Notes: a model not told the origin generated them from the letters alone. A stretch of DNA of 34,125 nucleotides from CAYYAQ01 sp964469555 (GCA_964469555.1 CAYYAQ010000048.1:1-34125); one strand, 5' to 3'; numbered from the stretch's first letter, positions 24,035 to 32,504 are shown. Numbers and translations: made by a program.

Positions 24035-25462
24035 ATGTCGATGAAGACCAAGACTGGCCACGTCTTCCGAGTCAACGACGACTCCCTCACCGGGAGCGGG
24101 TGGCACAACCAGGAATTACGTGACAACGGGATTCCATTCCGCTGGTCTCGATCAAACGCCGTCGCTTGTCTGCCCGCCTGTTCCTCCGGTCTGAGGTGGT
24201 TTCGAGTGCTCGCCTCGAGCCTCTCCGAACATCCGCCGCGAATGATGAGGGTCTCGATCAACGGTTCCTTCGCGGGCGAGGCCAGGCTCGGCTCTGACCG
24301 GCAGTACTACACGTTCCGCTTCCATCAAGCGGTCGGGACGAAGCCAATCACCGTCGAGTTCGTGATCACGCCCGCGGATCCGAAGTACATCCCGGAGGGC
24401 GACCCCAGGACGGATCTGGGAATCTGCGCTTGGGCGTTCCAGGTCGACGAGTCCTGCGAATTCGACGATAGCGAGGCAGACTACGCCATGTCGATCTACA
24501 CAGGTCTAGGCCAGAGAATTGGCCAGCGTTCAGGACCGCTCAAGTTTGTGCTCGATCCATTCATGGTCTACCGGAATTACCCGAACCAGGAGACCGCAAG
24601 CTACACGATCGACGCGGATGGTTTTCGGGATGGGCACGTCAACGAGGGGGCGATGCGTCTGGCCGTCGTCATGGGTGCGTCCGTCACCTTTGGATACTCC
24701 TTGGCAAGCAGCGATCAGACGTTCGTCTCCAAACTCAGCCGCGCCAATCCGATCTATCGATTCATCAACGCCGGAGTGGTGGGGCTGATGTCGGGGCAGG
24801 CGTTGTCGCAGATGGTGCACTACCTGGATAGCCGTTCCCCCTCGATGTACATCTTGATGAGTGGCTGGAACGACGTGTTCGACTCGCACACGTTTGCCGA
24901 CGGTTCGACGGTGACTGGTGGCCCCGTCGGATTCAACACTACCTTCCTGACAATCGGGGATCGCCTCATGGCACTGCAACGGATTCAGCGAGACGATGAC
25001 AATCCGGATTGCGATTCTCTTCCGCCAACACCCGGCCCGAGGAGCATGGAGGCATACTCGAAGGAAGTGATCGACACGTACACCGCCAATATCTGCAGGA
25101 TGGCCGCGTTCTCCCAGGCGCGGGGTGCGAAGTTCCTTCTCGTGTTCCAACCAGAACTCGGGAGCAAACGAGTCCGGTCAGAATTCGAAGACGAGACCCT
25201 GGCGAAGTCCGAAATCGAGCACGGCTACCTCAGGAAGCAGATCCCTGAGCATTATCGACGGTTGATCGAGGTCACACAGGATATCTGCAAGGAGCGGGGG
25301 ATCACCTGCATCGACCCCAACGACATTCCTTCGTTCACTGAGAATCCGGAGACCCTGTTCTTCGACTCCGCACACCTCAACGCACTCGGTCACAGCGCCA
25401 TCGCACAGATCATCCATGAGGCAATGCCGCGAGTGTCACAGGAGGGGAAGCGGGACGACTGA
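24035..25462 (+). CDS. SGNH/GDSL-type hydrolase with N-terminal beta domain
   Basis: The 475-residue protein has two parts. Residues about 10-140 form a beta-sandwich with RWSRSNAVACLP, MMRVSINGSFAGEARL and YYTFRFHQAV, resembling modules found beside glycosyltransferases and SGNH enzymes. The catalytic part begins with GASVTFGYSLA (block I, where Ala replaces the Asp of the classic GDS). It continues with SGWNDV (the Asn block) and ends with DSAHLNALGHSAI, the DxxH pair. This is a Ser-Asp-His esterase fold, commonly a carbohydrate or lipid acyl esterase. No export signal is apparent. A remnant of a related gene lies immediately upstream. The substrate is unknown; deacetylation of a glycan is the usual guess. 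Confidence 0.82.
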   Translation: MSMKTKTGHVFRVNDDSLTGSGWHNQELRDNGIPFRWSRSNAVACLPACSSGLRWFRVLASSLSEHPPRMMRVSINGSFAGEARLGSDRQYYTFRFHQAVGTKPITVEFVITPADPKYIPEGDPRTDLGICAWAFQVDESCEFDDSEADYAMSIYTGLGQRIGQRSGPLKFVLDPFMVYRNYPNQETASYTIDADGFRDGHVNEGAMRLAVVMGASVTFGYSLASSDQTFVSKLSRANPIYRFINAGVVGLMSGQALSQMVHYLDSRSPSMYILMSGWNDVFDSHTFADGSTVTGGPVGFNTTFLTIGDRLMALQRIQRDDDNPDCDSLPPTPGPRSMEAYSKEVIDTYTANICRMAAFSQARGAKFLLVFQPELGSKRVRSEFEDETLAKSEIEHGYLRKQIPEHYRRLIEVTQDICKERGITCIDPNDIPSFTENPETLFFDSAHLNALGHSAIAQIIHEAMPRVSQEGKRDD

Positions 25463-25534
25463 TCTTGCCCGTGCTGTCCGAAAAGTGGGACGACGCCAAA
25501 CCCGCGAGAGCGACGGCGTCGGTGACAATGGCCG

Positions 25535-25672
25535 CGAGTTCGCGAGCGCGCCGAGCGTATCGGCAAGAGCGTAGGAGCCATGCGCCAGCTCCTGGGACGG
25601 GGACTGGTGAAGTTGGCGGAGCTACTGGACGAGGATGGGGATGCGCCTGGATCTTCCGAGGTTCATCGCTAG
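25535..25672 (+). pseudogene. C-terminal fragment of an ECF sigma factor (region 4)
   Basis: The frame to TAG 25670-25672 reads RAERIGKSVGAMRQLLGRGLVKLAELL, the helix-turn-helix of ECF region 4, where the GKS-x-GA-x-RQLL recognition helix is typical of planctomycete members. Upstream the frame breaks and region 2 is missing. Remaining bases between the SGNH gene and 25783 show nothing else. Confidence 0.5.
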
Positions 25673-25783
25673 GTCCGTTCGTTCCATCGGTTCGTGGATC
25701 GTGCCGGCCCATCGAATACGCTCCTCCATGTTCCGGACCACACCCCGACTCCGGGTGGTCAGGGGAATCTGGAGTCGACCCAC

Positions 25784-28009
25784 CTACCTATCCTCTGAAG
25801 CTGTAACAACTGGCTTCGAACCGGAGCCTGGCTCCGTACTGAACGACAGCACGTTCATCGGGCAGACGTCGATGCAGATGCCGCAGTGAATGCAGCCGCT
25901 GTTCTTGTTGTCGAAGCTCTCCTGGTTCTTGGCGAACGCCATCACGTCCACGCCCACCTGGCAGTACTTGGAGCACTCGGTGCAGGAGATGCACTTGTCG
26001 TTGGACTTGATCTTGAGGCGGCCGTACCACCGGCTCAGCACCTGGTTCCAGGCCGCCAACGGGCACCAGTAGCGGCACCAGACCTTGCCGCCGAAGAACG
26101 GGTAGAGGGTGATGGGGATGACCGCCACCAGCCAGAAGTCGACCAGGTAGGCGTAGGCGGTCCACCAGCCATTGCTGCCGCTGGTGTTGTAGGCGGTGAC
26201 GATGATGACGCCGATCATGAACGCCGCCAGCATCACCGCGGTCGCCTGCCACTCCCACGCGCGGGAGCGCTCACCCTTCGGCGACAGATACCGCCAGCGG
26301 TCGCCGAGGGTCTCCGCCAGGCCGCCACAGCCGCAGACCCAGGTGCAGAAACGCTTGCCGTGCTTCCAAGCCAGCAGCGGAATGAAGACGAAGGTGCCCA
26401 GCAGGCCGGCGATGATGAAGAACGCCATCACGCTGCCGGGATCACCGTTCGGCCCCGTGTTCCACCAGAAGAACGTGTTGAAGAACAGCGGGAACGGTTG
26501 ATACAGGCCCCAGGCTCGCCAGGCGTAGGTGACGGTCAGCGCTTGGACCGCGATGACGTTGACGATCAGGAAGAAACCGACCTGGAACGCCAGCAGCGTC
26601 AGGTAGCGGTACGTCTGGTAGCGCTTGTCCCGGGCATGACCCCGCCAGCGGATCATCGCCTCCCGGCCGAACACGACCATCACGATCGTGTAGAGCAAGC
26701 TGTAGAGATAGCCCTGCTGGAAACCACGGGAACCACGATTCGCCATGATGTCCGCGAGGGCAGCTTCCTGGAACATCCAGGAGAACGGCAGGAAGCACCA
26801 CTCGAACATCGCCCGCAAGGTGCCGTCATAGGCCGCCGGGGAAATCATGCCCTCGTACGGCCACGCCACGGCGCCTTTGCCGAAGCTCTTCACCGAGTAC
26901 AGGGAGTAGACACCCAGGAACACCAGCAACAGCACCGCCCAGCGCTTCCACTGCCAGGTCTGCTCCAGTCGGATCCCCACCTTCTTGAAAAATCCGAACG
27001 GTAGCTCGGCGCCGATCATCTCGAAGACGTGGTCGTTCTTGGTCTCCCTGATCTCGCCCGCGGAGCCACCGACCGAGAACGTGACGGTGTCGGCACCGAT
27101 CGACTTCAGGAACGAGCCGAAGTGCAGATCGATCCGGCCGTCGGTCACCTTGCCCATGACGGCGTCGATGTTGCGCTTCTTGGGGTAGATGAACTCCGGG
27201 TCGATGGTCACCATCGTGACCCGGTTCCGGTCACAGAGGGACAGCGCCGCCTCCAGCGCCACGTCGCCACCGCCGTAGACGAGGATGTCCTGGTCGACGT
27301 GCTTGTCGGGCTCGATCAGCCGGTGGTCGATCTTGTGGCCGTGCTCCACCTCTCCCGGAACGCCGGCCTTTCTGGGGTTGCCGGCCTTTCCCGCCGCCAG
27401 GACCACCCGGCGCGCCCGGTATTGGCCCTTGGTCGACGTCACCAGCAGCAGGTCCCCTTGGCGTTGGACGTCCTCGACCTTCTCGAAGGTGCGAACGTCG
27501 AGGCCGGAATCCTGGACCTGCGCCTCCCACCGCTGCAGCAGCTCCTCCCGCGTGCACTCCTCAAACCAGATCCTGCCCTTCTTCTCGACGTCTTCGGGCT
27601 CGGCGAAAATCAGCTTGCCCTTGGTCATGGTGTAGACCGTCTCGGCAAGGTGGTTCGCCTCCAGGATCACCGCCGAGAGCCCAAGGTCCTGGGCCGCCGC
27701 TGCTGCCCCCAAGCCCGACGAGCCGGCGCCGATGATCACCAGGTCAAGAACGCCCTCGGGGCACGGCCCTTTCGCCTTGAGCTCCCGCGCCAGGCTGTGC
27801 GTCAGGTCATGGCCGGCGTTGACGCCCAGCTTGATCAGCGGCGTGCCGGCAATCTCCCCCACCGCGTAGACCCCGGGCACCGTCGTCTGGCTGTTGCCAT
27901 CGACCTGGGGCAACCGCGGGTACGACGGCTCCGACCGCTTCCTCTGGAACAGCTGGCCGACAGCGGCGCGAAACGGGTGGGTTTGCTTGTCGCTCACGAA
28001 GCTCGGCAT
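25784..28009 (-). CDS. FAD/NAD(P) flavoprotein fused to a NapH-type membrane 4Fe-4S protein
   Basis: The 741-residue protein joins a thioredoxin-reductase-like flavoprotein to a polytopic polyferredoxin. FAD-binding GAGSSGLG is at 94-101, and a second Rossmann motif VYGGGDVALEA lies near 257. The motif PGVYAVGE (45-52), normally near the C-terminus of such flavoproteins, here precedes the FAD site. About six or seven membrane helices follow (about 345-640). Then come CGCGG, WCRYWCP (C645, C649) and two 4Fe-4S cluster sites at C673/676/679/683 and C706/709/712/716. It should move electrons between NAD(P)H and a membrane or quinone partner; direction and partner are unknown. There is no CxxC disulfide pair as in true thioredoxin reductase. 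It diverges from a TetR-family gene. Confidence 0.88.
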   Translation of the reverse strand: MPSFVSDKQTHPFRAAVGQLFQRKRSEPSYPRLPQVDGNSQTTVPGVYAVGEIAGTPLIKLGVNAGHDLTHSLARELKAKGPCPEGVLDLVIIGAGSSGLGAAAAAQDLGLSAVILEANHLAETVYTMTKGKLIFAEPEDVEKKGRIWFEECTREELLQRWEAQVQDSGLDVRTFEKVEDVQRQGDLLLVTSTKGQYRARRVVLAAGKAGNPRKAGVPGEVEHGHKIDHRLIEPDKHVDQDILVYGGGDVALEAALSLCDRNRVTMVTIDPEFIYPKKRNIDAVMGKVTDGRIDLHFGSFLKSIGADTVTFSVGGSAGEIRETKNDHVFEMIGAELPFGFFKKVGIRLEQTWQWKRWAVLLLVFLGVYSLYSVKSFGKGAVAWPYEGMISPAAYDGTLRAMFEWCFLPFSWMFQEAALADIMANRGSRGFQQGYLYSLLYTIVMVVFGREAMIRWRGHARDKRYQTYRYLTLLAFQVGFFLIVNVIAVQALTVTYAWRAWGLYQPFPLFFNTFFWWNTGPNGDPGSVMAFFIIAGLLGTFVFIPLLAWKHGKRFCTWVCGCGGLAETLGDRWRYLSPKGERSRAWEWQATAVMLAAFMIGVIIVTAYNTSGSNGWWTAYAYLVDFWLVAVIPITLYPFFGGKVWCRYWCPLAAWNQVLSRWYGRLKIKSNDKCISCTECSKYCQVGVDVMAFAKNQESFDNKNSGCIHCGICIDVCPMNVLSFSTEPGSGSKPVVTASEDR

Positions 28010-28070
28010 GATCTCGCGGCGTTACTATCGCCGAACGCAATCGTTCCGGCCAATTGCTGGAGACCCACCT

Positions 28071-28086
28071 ATCCTCACCGGAGGAT
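28071..28086. promoter_or_regulatory. Small perfect inverted repeat upstream of the redox gene
   Basis: ATCCTC and GAGGAT pair around a four-base ACCG loop, 62 bases upstream of the flavoprotein start. It could be an operator half-site pair or an RNA hairpin in the leader. Short enough to occur by chance. Confidence 0.25.
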
Positions 28087-28207
28087 CGGTCACCGACGAA
28101 CCCTGCAGCCCGTCACGGAGCGTCTCGTCGTTGCCCCCCCTCTGGGGAGCTTGCCCCTTCCGCGCACGAGAGATTCGCGAGAGGAGATAACGTGGGGACC
28201 GCGACAG

Positions 28208-28233
28208 GTTATGTTAGTATACACCCACATAAC
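28208..28233. promoter_or_regulatory. Candidate TetR operator
   Basis: GTTATGT (28208-28214) and ACATAAC (28227-28233) are perfect 7-base inverted arms with a 12-base AT-richer spacer containing GTATAC. The repeat ends 17 bases before the TetR-family ATG, the normal place for an autoregulatory site. It also lies in the region shared with the divergent flavoprotein gene. An A/T-rich -10-like element overlaps it. Confidence 0.55.
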
Positions 28234-28250
28234 GAATCCAATCACCGACC

Positions 28251-28835
28251 ATGGCCAGACCGAGCACCGCACACGCCCGCCGCGAGGAGTTCCTTCCCAT
28301 CCTCGCGCGCACCTTCTCCGAGACCGGCTACCGCCGCGCGACGACTGCCGAGCTCGCCCGGCGCTGCGCAGTCCCGGAGAACACCCTCTATCGATTGTGG
28401 CGGGACAAGAAGCGGATGTTCCTGGAGTCGATCGACTTCCTCTACGAGCGGACCGTGACGGTCTGGGAGACGCGCCTCGCCGAGAGCACGACCCGACGCA
28501 GCGGTGCCGAGCAACTCCTCGACTACGAGGGCGCCCACTACGGCGAGCACGGCTTCTACCGGATCATCTTTACAGGCCTCAGCGAGATCGACGACCCAGA
28601 GATCCGCAAGGCGCTGCGGCAGATGTACCGCCGGTTCCATGAGTTCATCGCCACGCACATCGCCGCGCATCGCAAGGGTGCGAGCCTGCGAGGCGGCAAC
28701 ATCGTCGAGCTCCTGGCCTGGGCCGTGTTGGGGATGGGCACCGTCTCCGGTCTCGGTCACGAACTCGGACTGATGTCACGCAAGCAACAACAAGATCTCT
28801 TCTCCGACGTCGGTAAATCCCTGCTGCGCGTCTAA
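28251..28835 (+). CDS. TetR/AcrR family transcriptional regulator
   Basis: The 194-residue protein has the N-terminal TetR helix-turn-helix: FSETGYRRATTAELARRCAVPENTLYRLWRDK spans about residues 22-53, with the recognition helix at the end. The C-terminal domain is all-helical, as in the family, and binds an unknown ligand. Size is typical. A 26-base inverted repeat stands just upstream, so it probably represses itself and perhaps the divergent flavoprotein gene. A lipoprotein and a membrane protein gene follow at 40 and 10 bases, suggesting one transcript. TetR regulators of this kind usually respond to small hydrophobic or redox-active compounds, but nothing here identifies the inducer. Confidence 0.88.
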   Translation: MARPSTAHARREEFLPILARTFSETGYRRATTAELARRCAVPENTLYRLWRDKKRMFLESIDFLYERTVTVWETRLAESTTRRSGAEQLLDYEGAHYGEHGFYRIIFTGLSEIDDPEIRKALRQMYRRFHEFIATHIAAHRKGASLRGGNIVELLAWAVLGMGTVSGLGHELGLMSRKQQQDLFSDVGKSLLRV

Positions 28836-28875
28836 CCGTCAATCCGAACGAACCACCAACAGGCAACCAAGAACG

Positions 28876-29394
28876 ATGCAGATTCCCGCCCTCCCCAGAC
28901 AAGTCGCCATCCTCACCGTGAGTCTCGCCGTGCTCACCGCCTGCGCGAGTCGCCCGCCGCAAGACGAATACAATCCCGGCGAACGCATCGGCACCTACGA
29001 CGGCCGCGCCGTCGCGATCGCGTACGCCAATTCCGAGCGCTTCGCAGACTGGATGAAGGAGTTCCGCGTCAAACATACGAAGGCCAAAGCTGCCGGCGAG
29101 GACGCCACGGTGAAGGCCATCGAAACCACGATGGAGCGACAGCAGGAGACGTTTCACGGTCAGGCATTCCGCGGCGAGAACATCGATGACATCCTCGCGC
29201 GAATCCCCGACCACGTGCGACGAATCCGCAGCGCAGCCGACGTCGTCCGCCTCGAGCAGGTGAACCTGCGGCGGCCGACGACGATAGAGACCATCGACGT
29301 CACGGACCAGCTCGTCGCGGTGTTCGAGCCCGACGCGAAGGCCCGGGGCTGGATCCGCGACATTCGCAAGAAGCCACTGGCGAGGCGTCGCTGA
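28876..29394 (+). CDS. Lipoprotein of unknown function
   Basis: The 172-residue product has a lipoprotein signal with lipobox LTAC (Cys23). The mature part opens with RAVAIAYANSERFADWMKEF, continues as a long charged helical stretch (about 60-115), and ends very basic (RKKPLARRR). The first segment faintly recalls Skp/OmpH-like periplasmic proteins, but I cannot assign a family. It follows the TetR gene by 40 bases and precedes a membrane protein gene by 10, so it is probably under TetR control. Likely anchored in a membrane facing the periplasm. Confidence 0.7.
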   Translation: MQIPALPRQVAILTVSLAVLTACASRPPQDEYNPGERIGTYDGRAVAIAYANSERFADWMKEFRVKHTKAKAAGEDATVKAIETTMERQQETFHGQAFRGENIDDILARIPDHVRRIRSAADVVRLEQVNLRRPTTIETIDVTDQLVAVFEPDAKARGWIRDIRKKPLARRR

Positions 29395-29404
29395 GACGGA
29401 AGCG

Positions 29405-29815
29405 ATGGAGTCGCCCTCACACCCTCCCCACATCCGCATCGTCCGCCTGATCGCGAGCTGCGCGACCGTCGTCTGGTCCGTGCTGTGGATCGGGCTCGTG
29501 GCAGCATTCGCTGCGGGTGACGAGTTCTCGGACTCACTTCTGCCGGCGCTCAAGTTCATGATTCCACTCGCCTCGATCGCCGTCCTCGCGTGGTGGCGCC
29601 CAACCGCGGGCGGCACTCTCGCCGTCGCCGCTGGGATCTTCGCGATGTTCTTCTTCGACCATCCGTTTCCGCGCACGTGGCTCGCGTCGCCGGCGATCCT
29701 CCTCGGTGCCGTATTGATCCGAACGACCGTGCTCCGGGCGTTCCGCCCCCTCGAAGTCGCGGCCTGGATTGCGCTCGGCGGCGGCATGTTCGTCGCTGCC
29801 GCTCTCGTCAGTTAG
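29405..29815 (+). CDS. Small polytopic membrane protein
   Basis: The 136-residue protein has four hydrophobic segments (about 11-37, 45-62, 66-85 and 90-135, the last perhaps two helices) joined by short loops, including the conserved-looking FFFDHPFPRTWLASPAILLG. This resembles uncharacterised four-helix membrane proteins found beside regulators in several phyla. It is the third gene of the TetR transcript, starting 10 bases after the lipoprotein stop. No catalytic or transport motif is evident. Confidence 0.65.
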   Translation: MESPSHPPHIRIVRLIASCATVVWSVLWIGLVAAFAAGDEFSDSLLPALKFMIPLASIAVLAWWRPTAGGTLAVAAGIFAMFFFDHPFPRTWLASPAILLGAVLIRTTVLRAFRPLEVAAWIALGGGMFVAAALVS

Positions 29816-29881
29816 CGACACCGCGGAACCTGTGTCGGGCGATGCGGGTGACGCTTACCCTGGCGCGTCCGGAACCCGAGC

Positions 29882-30322
29882 ATGCACAACCGCAAACTCT
29901 CATCGATCGCCCTCCTCGTCGTCTTCTGGGCTCTCTCCGCGGCGAAGGGCGTGAAGGCCGTGTGCCCGATCCAACGTTCGCCGGGGCGCTGCTACCCCTC
30001 GTCGTTCACGCCGGAGTGGTGGGAAATGTTCGAGTTCGTGCACGCGGAGTGCAAGCGCCTGGGCATGGCCTTGTGGACGTACGACCAGCTCGGCTACGGC
30101 CACTACGGCTGGCTCGAGATGGCGTCGGCGCAGGCGAACGATCCGGACACGCGCCAGGTCAAGTTCGTGACCGAAGTCGGCGCGGCCGGCGAACCGATCA
30201 GCATGGATCTTCCGGAAGGCACACTGCTCGCGGCGCGGGCGTACCCCGTCGCGGGCGGGAGTCGCTCGGGCCGCTCGGACCGAAAGCTCTTCTGCGATCC
30301 TCGCTCTACAGGAGCTTCGTGA
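29882..30322 (+). pseudogene. Truncated glycoside-hydrolase-like (GH106-type) gene
   Basis: After a signal-like start (about residues 6-21) the frame reads TPEWWEMFEFVHAECKRLGMAL, then YDQLGYGHYGWLE. This is the start of the barrel in GH106-like alpha-L-rhamnosidase relatives, where EWW-x(9)-A-x-RLG precedes an acidic Gly/Tyr-rich loop. A later piece has LPEGTLLAARAYPV. The family usually exceeds 700 residues; here it stops at 146, at the point where the convergent oxidoreductase gene ends (30306). The signal also appears joined directly to the barrel, so material may be missing inside too. I regard it as a remnant that cannot form the enzyme. Confidence 0.5.
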
Positions 30323-31640
30323 TCCCAGGCAGGAGCAGTGGGTAGTTGCCGGTCTCGTCCTTCAGGGACGGCGGCTCGGTGGCGAACGTCGATTCTTCCG
30401 GCGTTGGGCCGAACTCGAGATCCGAGTCGGACGCGGTCTTCCAATCGGTTCGCTTCCCGGTGTAGCAAGCGATCTGCCCGAGGATCGCCACCATCGTGCT
30501 GTTGGCCATGTGGTAGCCGCTGTTGATCGGCTCGCCCTTCACGACGGAGTCGATCAGCGCCTTCTGCTCGGCCTCGTAGGCGTTGTTGCGCTTGCCGCTG
30601 TACCTCCAGTTGGTCTCGCCTTCGATCCGACAGCGGTTCAGTTGGCAACTCCCCTTGGTGCCCATGATGATGTCCCCGCCATTGCCGTAGGTGCCCTTCT
30701 GGGTCCGACACATCGCGTACATGCGCGTGCCGCTCGCGTACTCGTAGACCGCCGTGTGGTGGTCGAACATGTCGCCGTAGACTTCGCCGAACGACGACGA
30801 GCGCCCGCCGAGTCCGAAGCACCACGTCGGCATCTCCTCCTTCATGATCCAAGAGATCCGGTCGACGTTGTGGACGAGCGACTGCGTGACGTCGTCGCCC
30901 GAGAGCCAGCGGAAGTGGTACCAGTTGCGGAACTGGTATTGGGTTTCCGTCCACTTCGGATCACGCTTCTCCAGCCGGTACGGGCCGCGCAAGAACATCG
31001 ATTGGACCGCCACGATGTCACCGATGATGCCATCGTGGATCCGCTTGACCGTCTCCTGCCAACCGCTGTGGAAGCGACTCTGCAGGCCGGAGACGATGCT
31101 CAACTTCTTCTTCTTGGCCAGGTCGCAGACCGCCTGCATCCGACGGACGCCGACCGGGTCGATGGCGTGGGGCTTCTCCACGAAGACATGCTTGCCCGAT
31201 TGGATCGCAGCCTCGGCGTACATGGGGTGGAACTTCGAGGCACACGCGATGAGGACGACGTCCACGCTGTCGATCACGTGCTGGTAGCCGCCGAACTCGG
31301 TGAAACAGTGATCGTCGTCGACCACCACCTGGTCGGGGTACATCTTCTTGAGTGTCGCACGGCTGCTCTGCACGCGGTCCGCGAAGATGTCGTACATCGC
31401 GACGAGCTTGACGAAGGGGCCGACCTTCAGACTCTGCGCCGCGGCGCCGGAGCACCGTCCGCCACAACCGATCATGCCGATGCGGATCGTCTGGTTGCCG
31501 GCGGCATGGGCACTACCCTCGATCGGTAGTGTACTGAGTGCCGCCGCGCCAGCCGCCGAGGTCTGGAGGAACTCGCGACGCGTGGCTTGCGGTGGGCGCG
31601 CGGAGTCGTCTTCAAAGCTTCTGGGTCGAGTCATGGTCAT
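30306..31640 (-). CDS. Tat-exported Gfo/Idh/MocA family oxidoreductase
   Basis: From ATG 31638-31640 the product has 444 residues. A twin-arginine signal is clear (ATRREFLQTSAAGAAAL). The Rossmann domain carries IGMIGCGGRCSG, and the family's catalytic lysine motif is intact as GKHVFVEKPHAID. This contrasts with the other oxidoreductase in this window (10025-11218). The C-terminal half has WYHFRWLSGDDVTQSLVHNVDR, typical of planctomycete members acting on sugars or sugar derivatives with NAD(P). The start lies 32 bases after the sugar isomerase stop, so it ends a three-gene operon with that enzyme and a ThuA-like protein. Such trios are associated with oxidation to 3-keto sugars and their further metabolism; the substrate here is unknown. 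Confidence 0.88.
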   Translation of the reverse strand: MTMTRPRSFEDDSARPPQATRREFLQTSAAGAAALSTLPIEGSAHAAGNQTIRIGMIGCGGRCSGAAAQSLKVGPFVKLVAMYDIFADRVQSSRATLKKMYPDQVVVDDDHCFTEFGGYQHVIDSVDVVLIACASKFHPMYAEAAIQSGKHVFVEKPHAIDPVGVRRMQAVCDLAKKKKLSIVSGLQSRFHSGWQETVKRIHDGIIGDIVAVQSMFLRGPYRLEKRDPKWTETQYQFRNWYHFRWLSGDDVTQSLVHNVDRISWIMKEEMPTWCFGLGGRSSSFGEVYGDMFDHHTAVYEYASGTRMYAMCRTQKGTYGNGGDIIMGTKGSCQLNRCRIEGETNWRYSGKRNNAYEAEQKALIDSVVKGEPINSGYHMANSTMVAILGQIACYTGKRTDWKTASDSDLEFGPTPEESTFATEPPSLKDETGNYPLLLPGITKLL

Positions 31641-31672
31641 CTCTGGAAGGGAGGAGTTTGCAGGTGTTGGGT

Positions 31673-32504
31673 CATTCCGTCTCGATGGGCACATCGAGTT
31701 CGAGCAGCGTGTTGCGCAGCCATGCGAGCNNNNNNNNNNGCCCGAAAACTTCCTCGGCTATTACGCCAACGGCACGGCCTGGATGTTCTGGGCGTTGGCG
31801 CCATCGCCGATCGAACAGTGGCTCACCGCGATCCCTGTTTGTTCGCCGCGGACATCGGCAGCCAACGATTCGCTCACGTCCTTGATGTGAACGTGGTTGA
31901 TCTTGTCCTTGAAGCGATCACAAAACGCCGCCGGGTCCTGCCCCGCGATGAACGAGTTACCCGTGTCGAGATTCATGCGCAGGTAGGGGCTGTCACAGAA
32001 CTCGAGCATCTCGGCCACGCGGTCGGGATTCGTGGTGAAGTAGCCGTGGATCTCGATGGTGATCACGATCTCGTACGCCGCGGCGACTTCGATGATCTGC
32101 CCGTAGCTTCGCCGCATCGATTCCATGGCTTCTGCATCCGACAGTCCCTCGGGTTTGTGCATGCCGTCGGTCGTGGCGACCCGCTCGCAACCAGCGAGCT
32201 TGGCCCAGGGAATCGTCTTGAGGACGTAGGGCACGCCGTACAGTGGACCGTCCTGACCGGAGAGCGGGTACGCCGCGTCGACCTGGGAGAAGCGCACACC
32301 GTAGTCCTCCATCTTTCGGCGCAGCACGAGTGGGTCCTCGTACAGGGCGACGTGGGGTTGATAGCCGAGGCCGTGGATCCAGCTCACGCCGTCGATCACG
32401 CCGCATTCGATGAAGTGGATGTCGTTTTGTTGCGCCCACTCGAGACACTTCTCGAAGTTCCAGTAGGCGGAATTGAAGGCATCGGTGTGGAATCCGATTC
32501 TCAC
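31673..32504 (-). CDS. Sugar phosphate isomerase/epimerase (TIM barrel), broken by a gap and a likely frameshift
   Basis: The gene starts at ATG 32502-32504 (MRIGFHTDAFNSAYWNFEKCL). It follows the xylose-isomerase-like/AP endonuclease 2 barrel: EWAQQNDIHFIECG, ITIEIHGYFTTNPDRV, NLDTGNSFIAG and NHVHIKDV supply the usual metal-binding Glu, His and Asp residues. At NAQNIQ (about 31770) the frame turns into a stop, but another frame continues AVGVIAEEVFG up to the N run. Beyond the gap the minus strand reads LAWLRNTLLELDVPIETE and stops at 31673-31675, the normal end of this family. So one gene spans the gap, with an indel close to the contig edge. It probably interconverts keto or epimeric sugars alongside the downstream oxidoreductase. 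Confidence 0.8.
31730..31739. other. Scaffold gap (10 N) inside the isomerase gene
   Basis: Isomerase sequence is recognisable on both sides. Comparison with the usual spacing in this family suggests that about 15 or more residues are missing, so ten Ns underestimate the true gap. Confidence 0.95.

Noticed and set aside
25886..27004. 372-codon plus-strand frame opposite the redox fusion
   Set aside because: Composition is Arg/His/Glu-rich low-complexity typical of antisense frames; the opposite strand carries all the Fe-S and FAD motifs.
29816..29837. CGACAC/GTGTCG hairpin after the small membrane protein gene as a terminator
   Set aside because: Six-base stem with a ten-base loop and no T-run; too weak to call.
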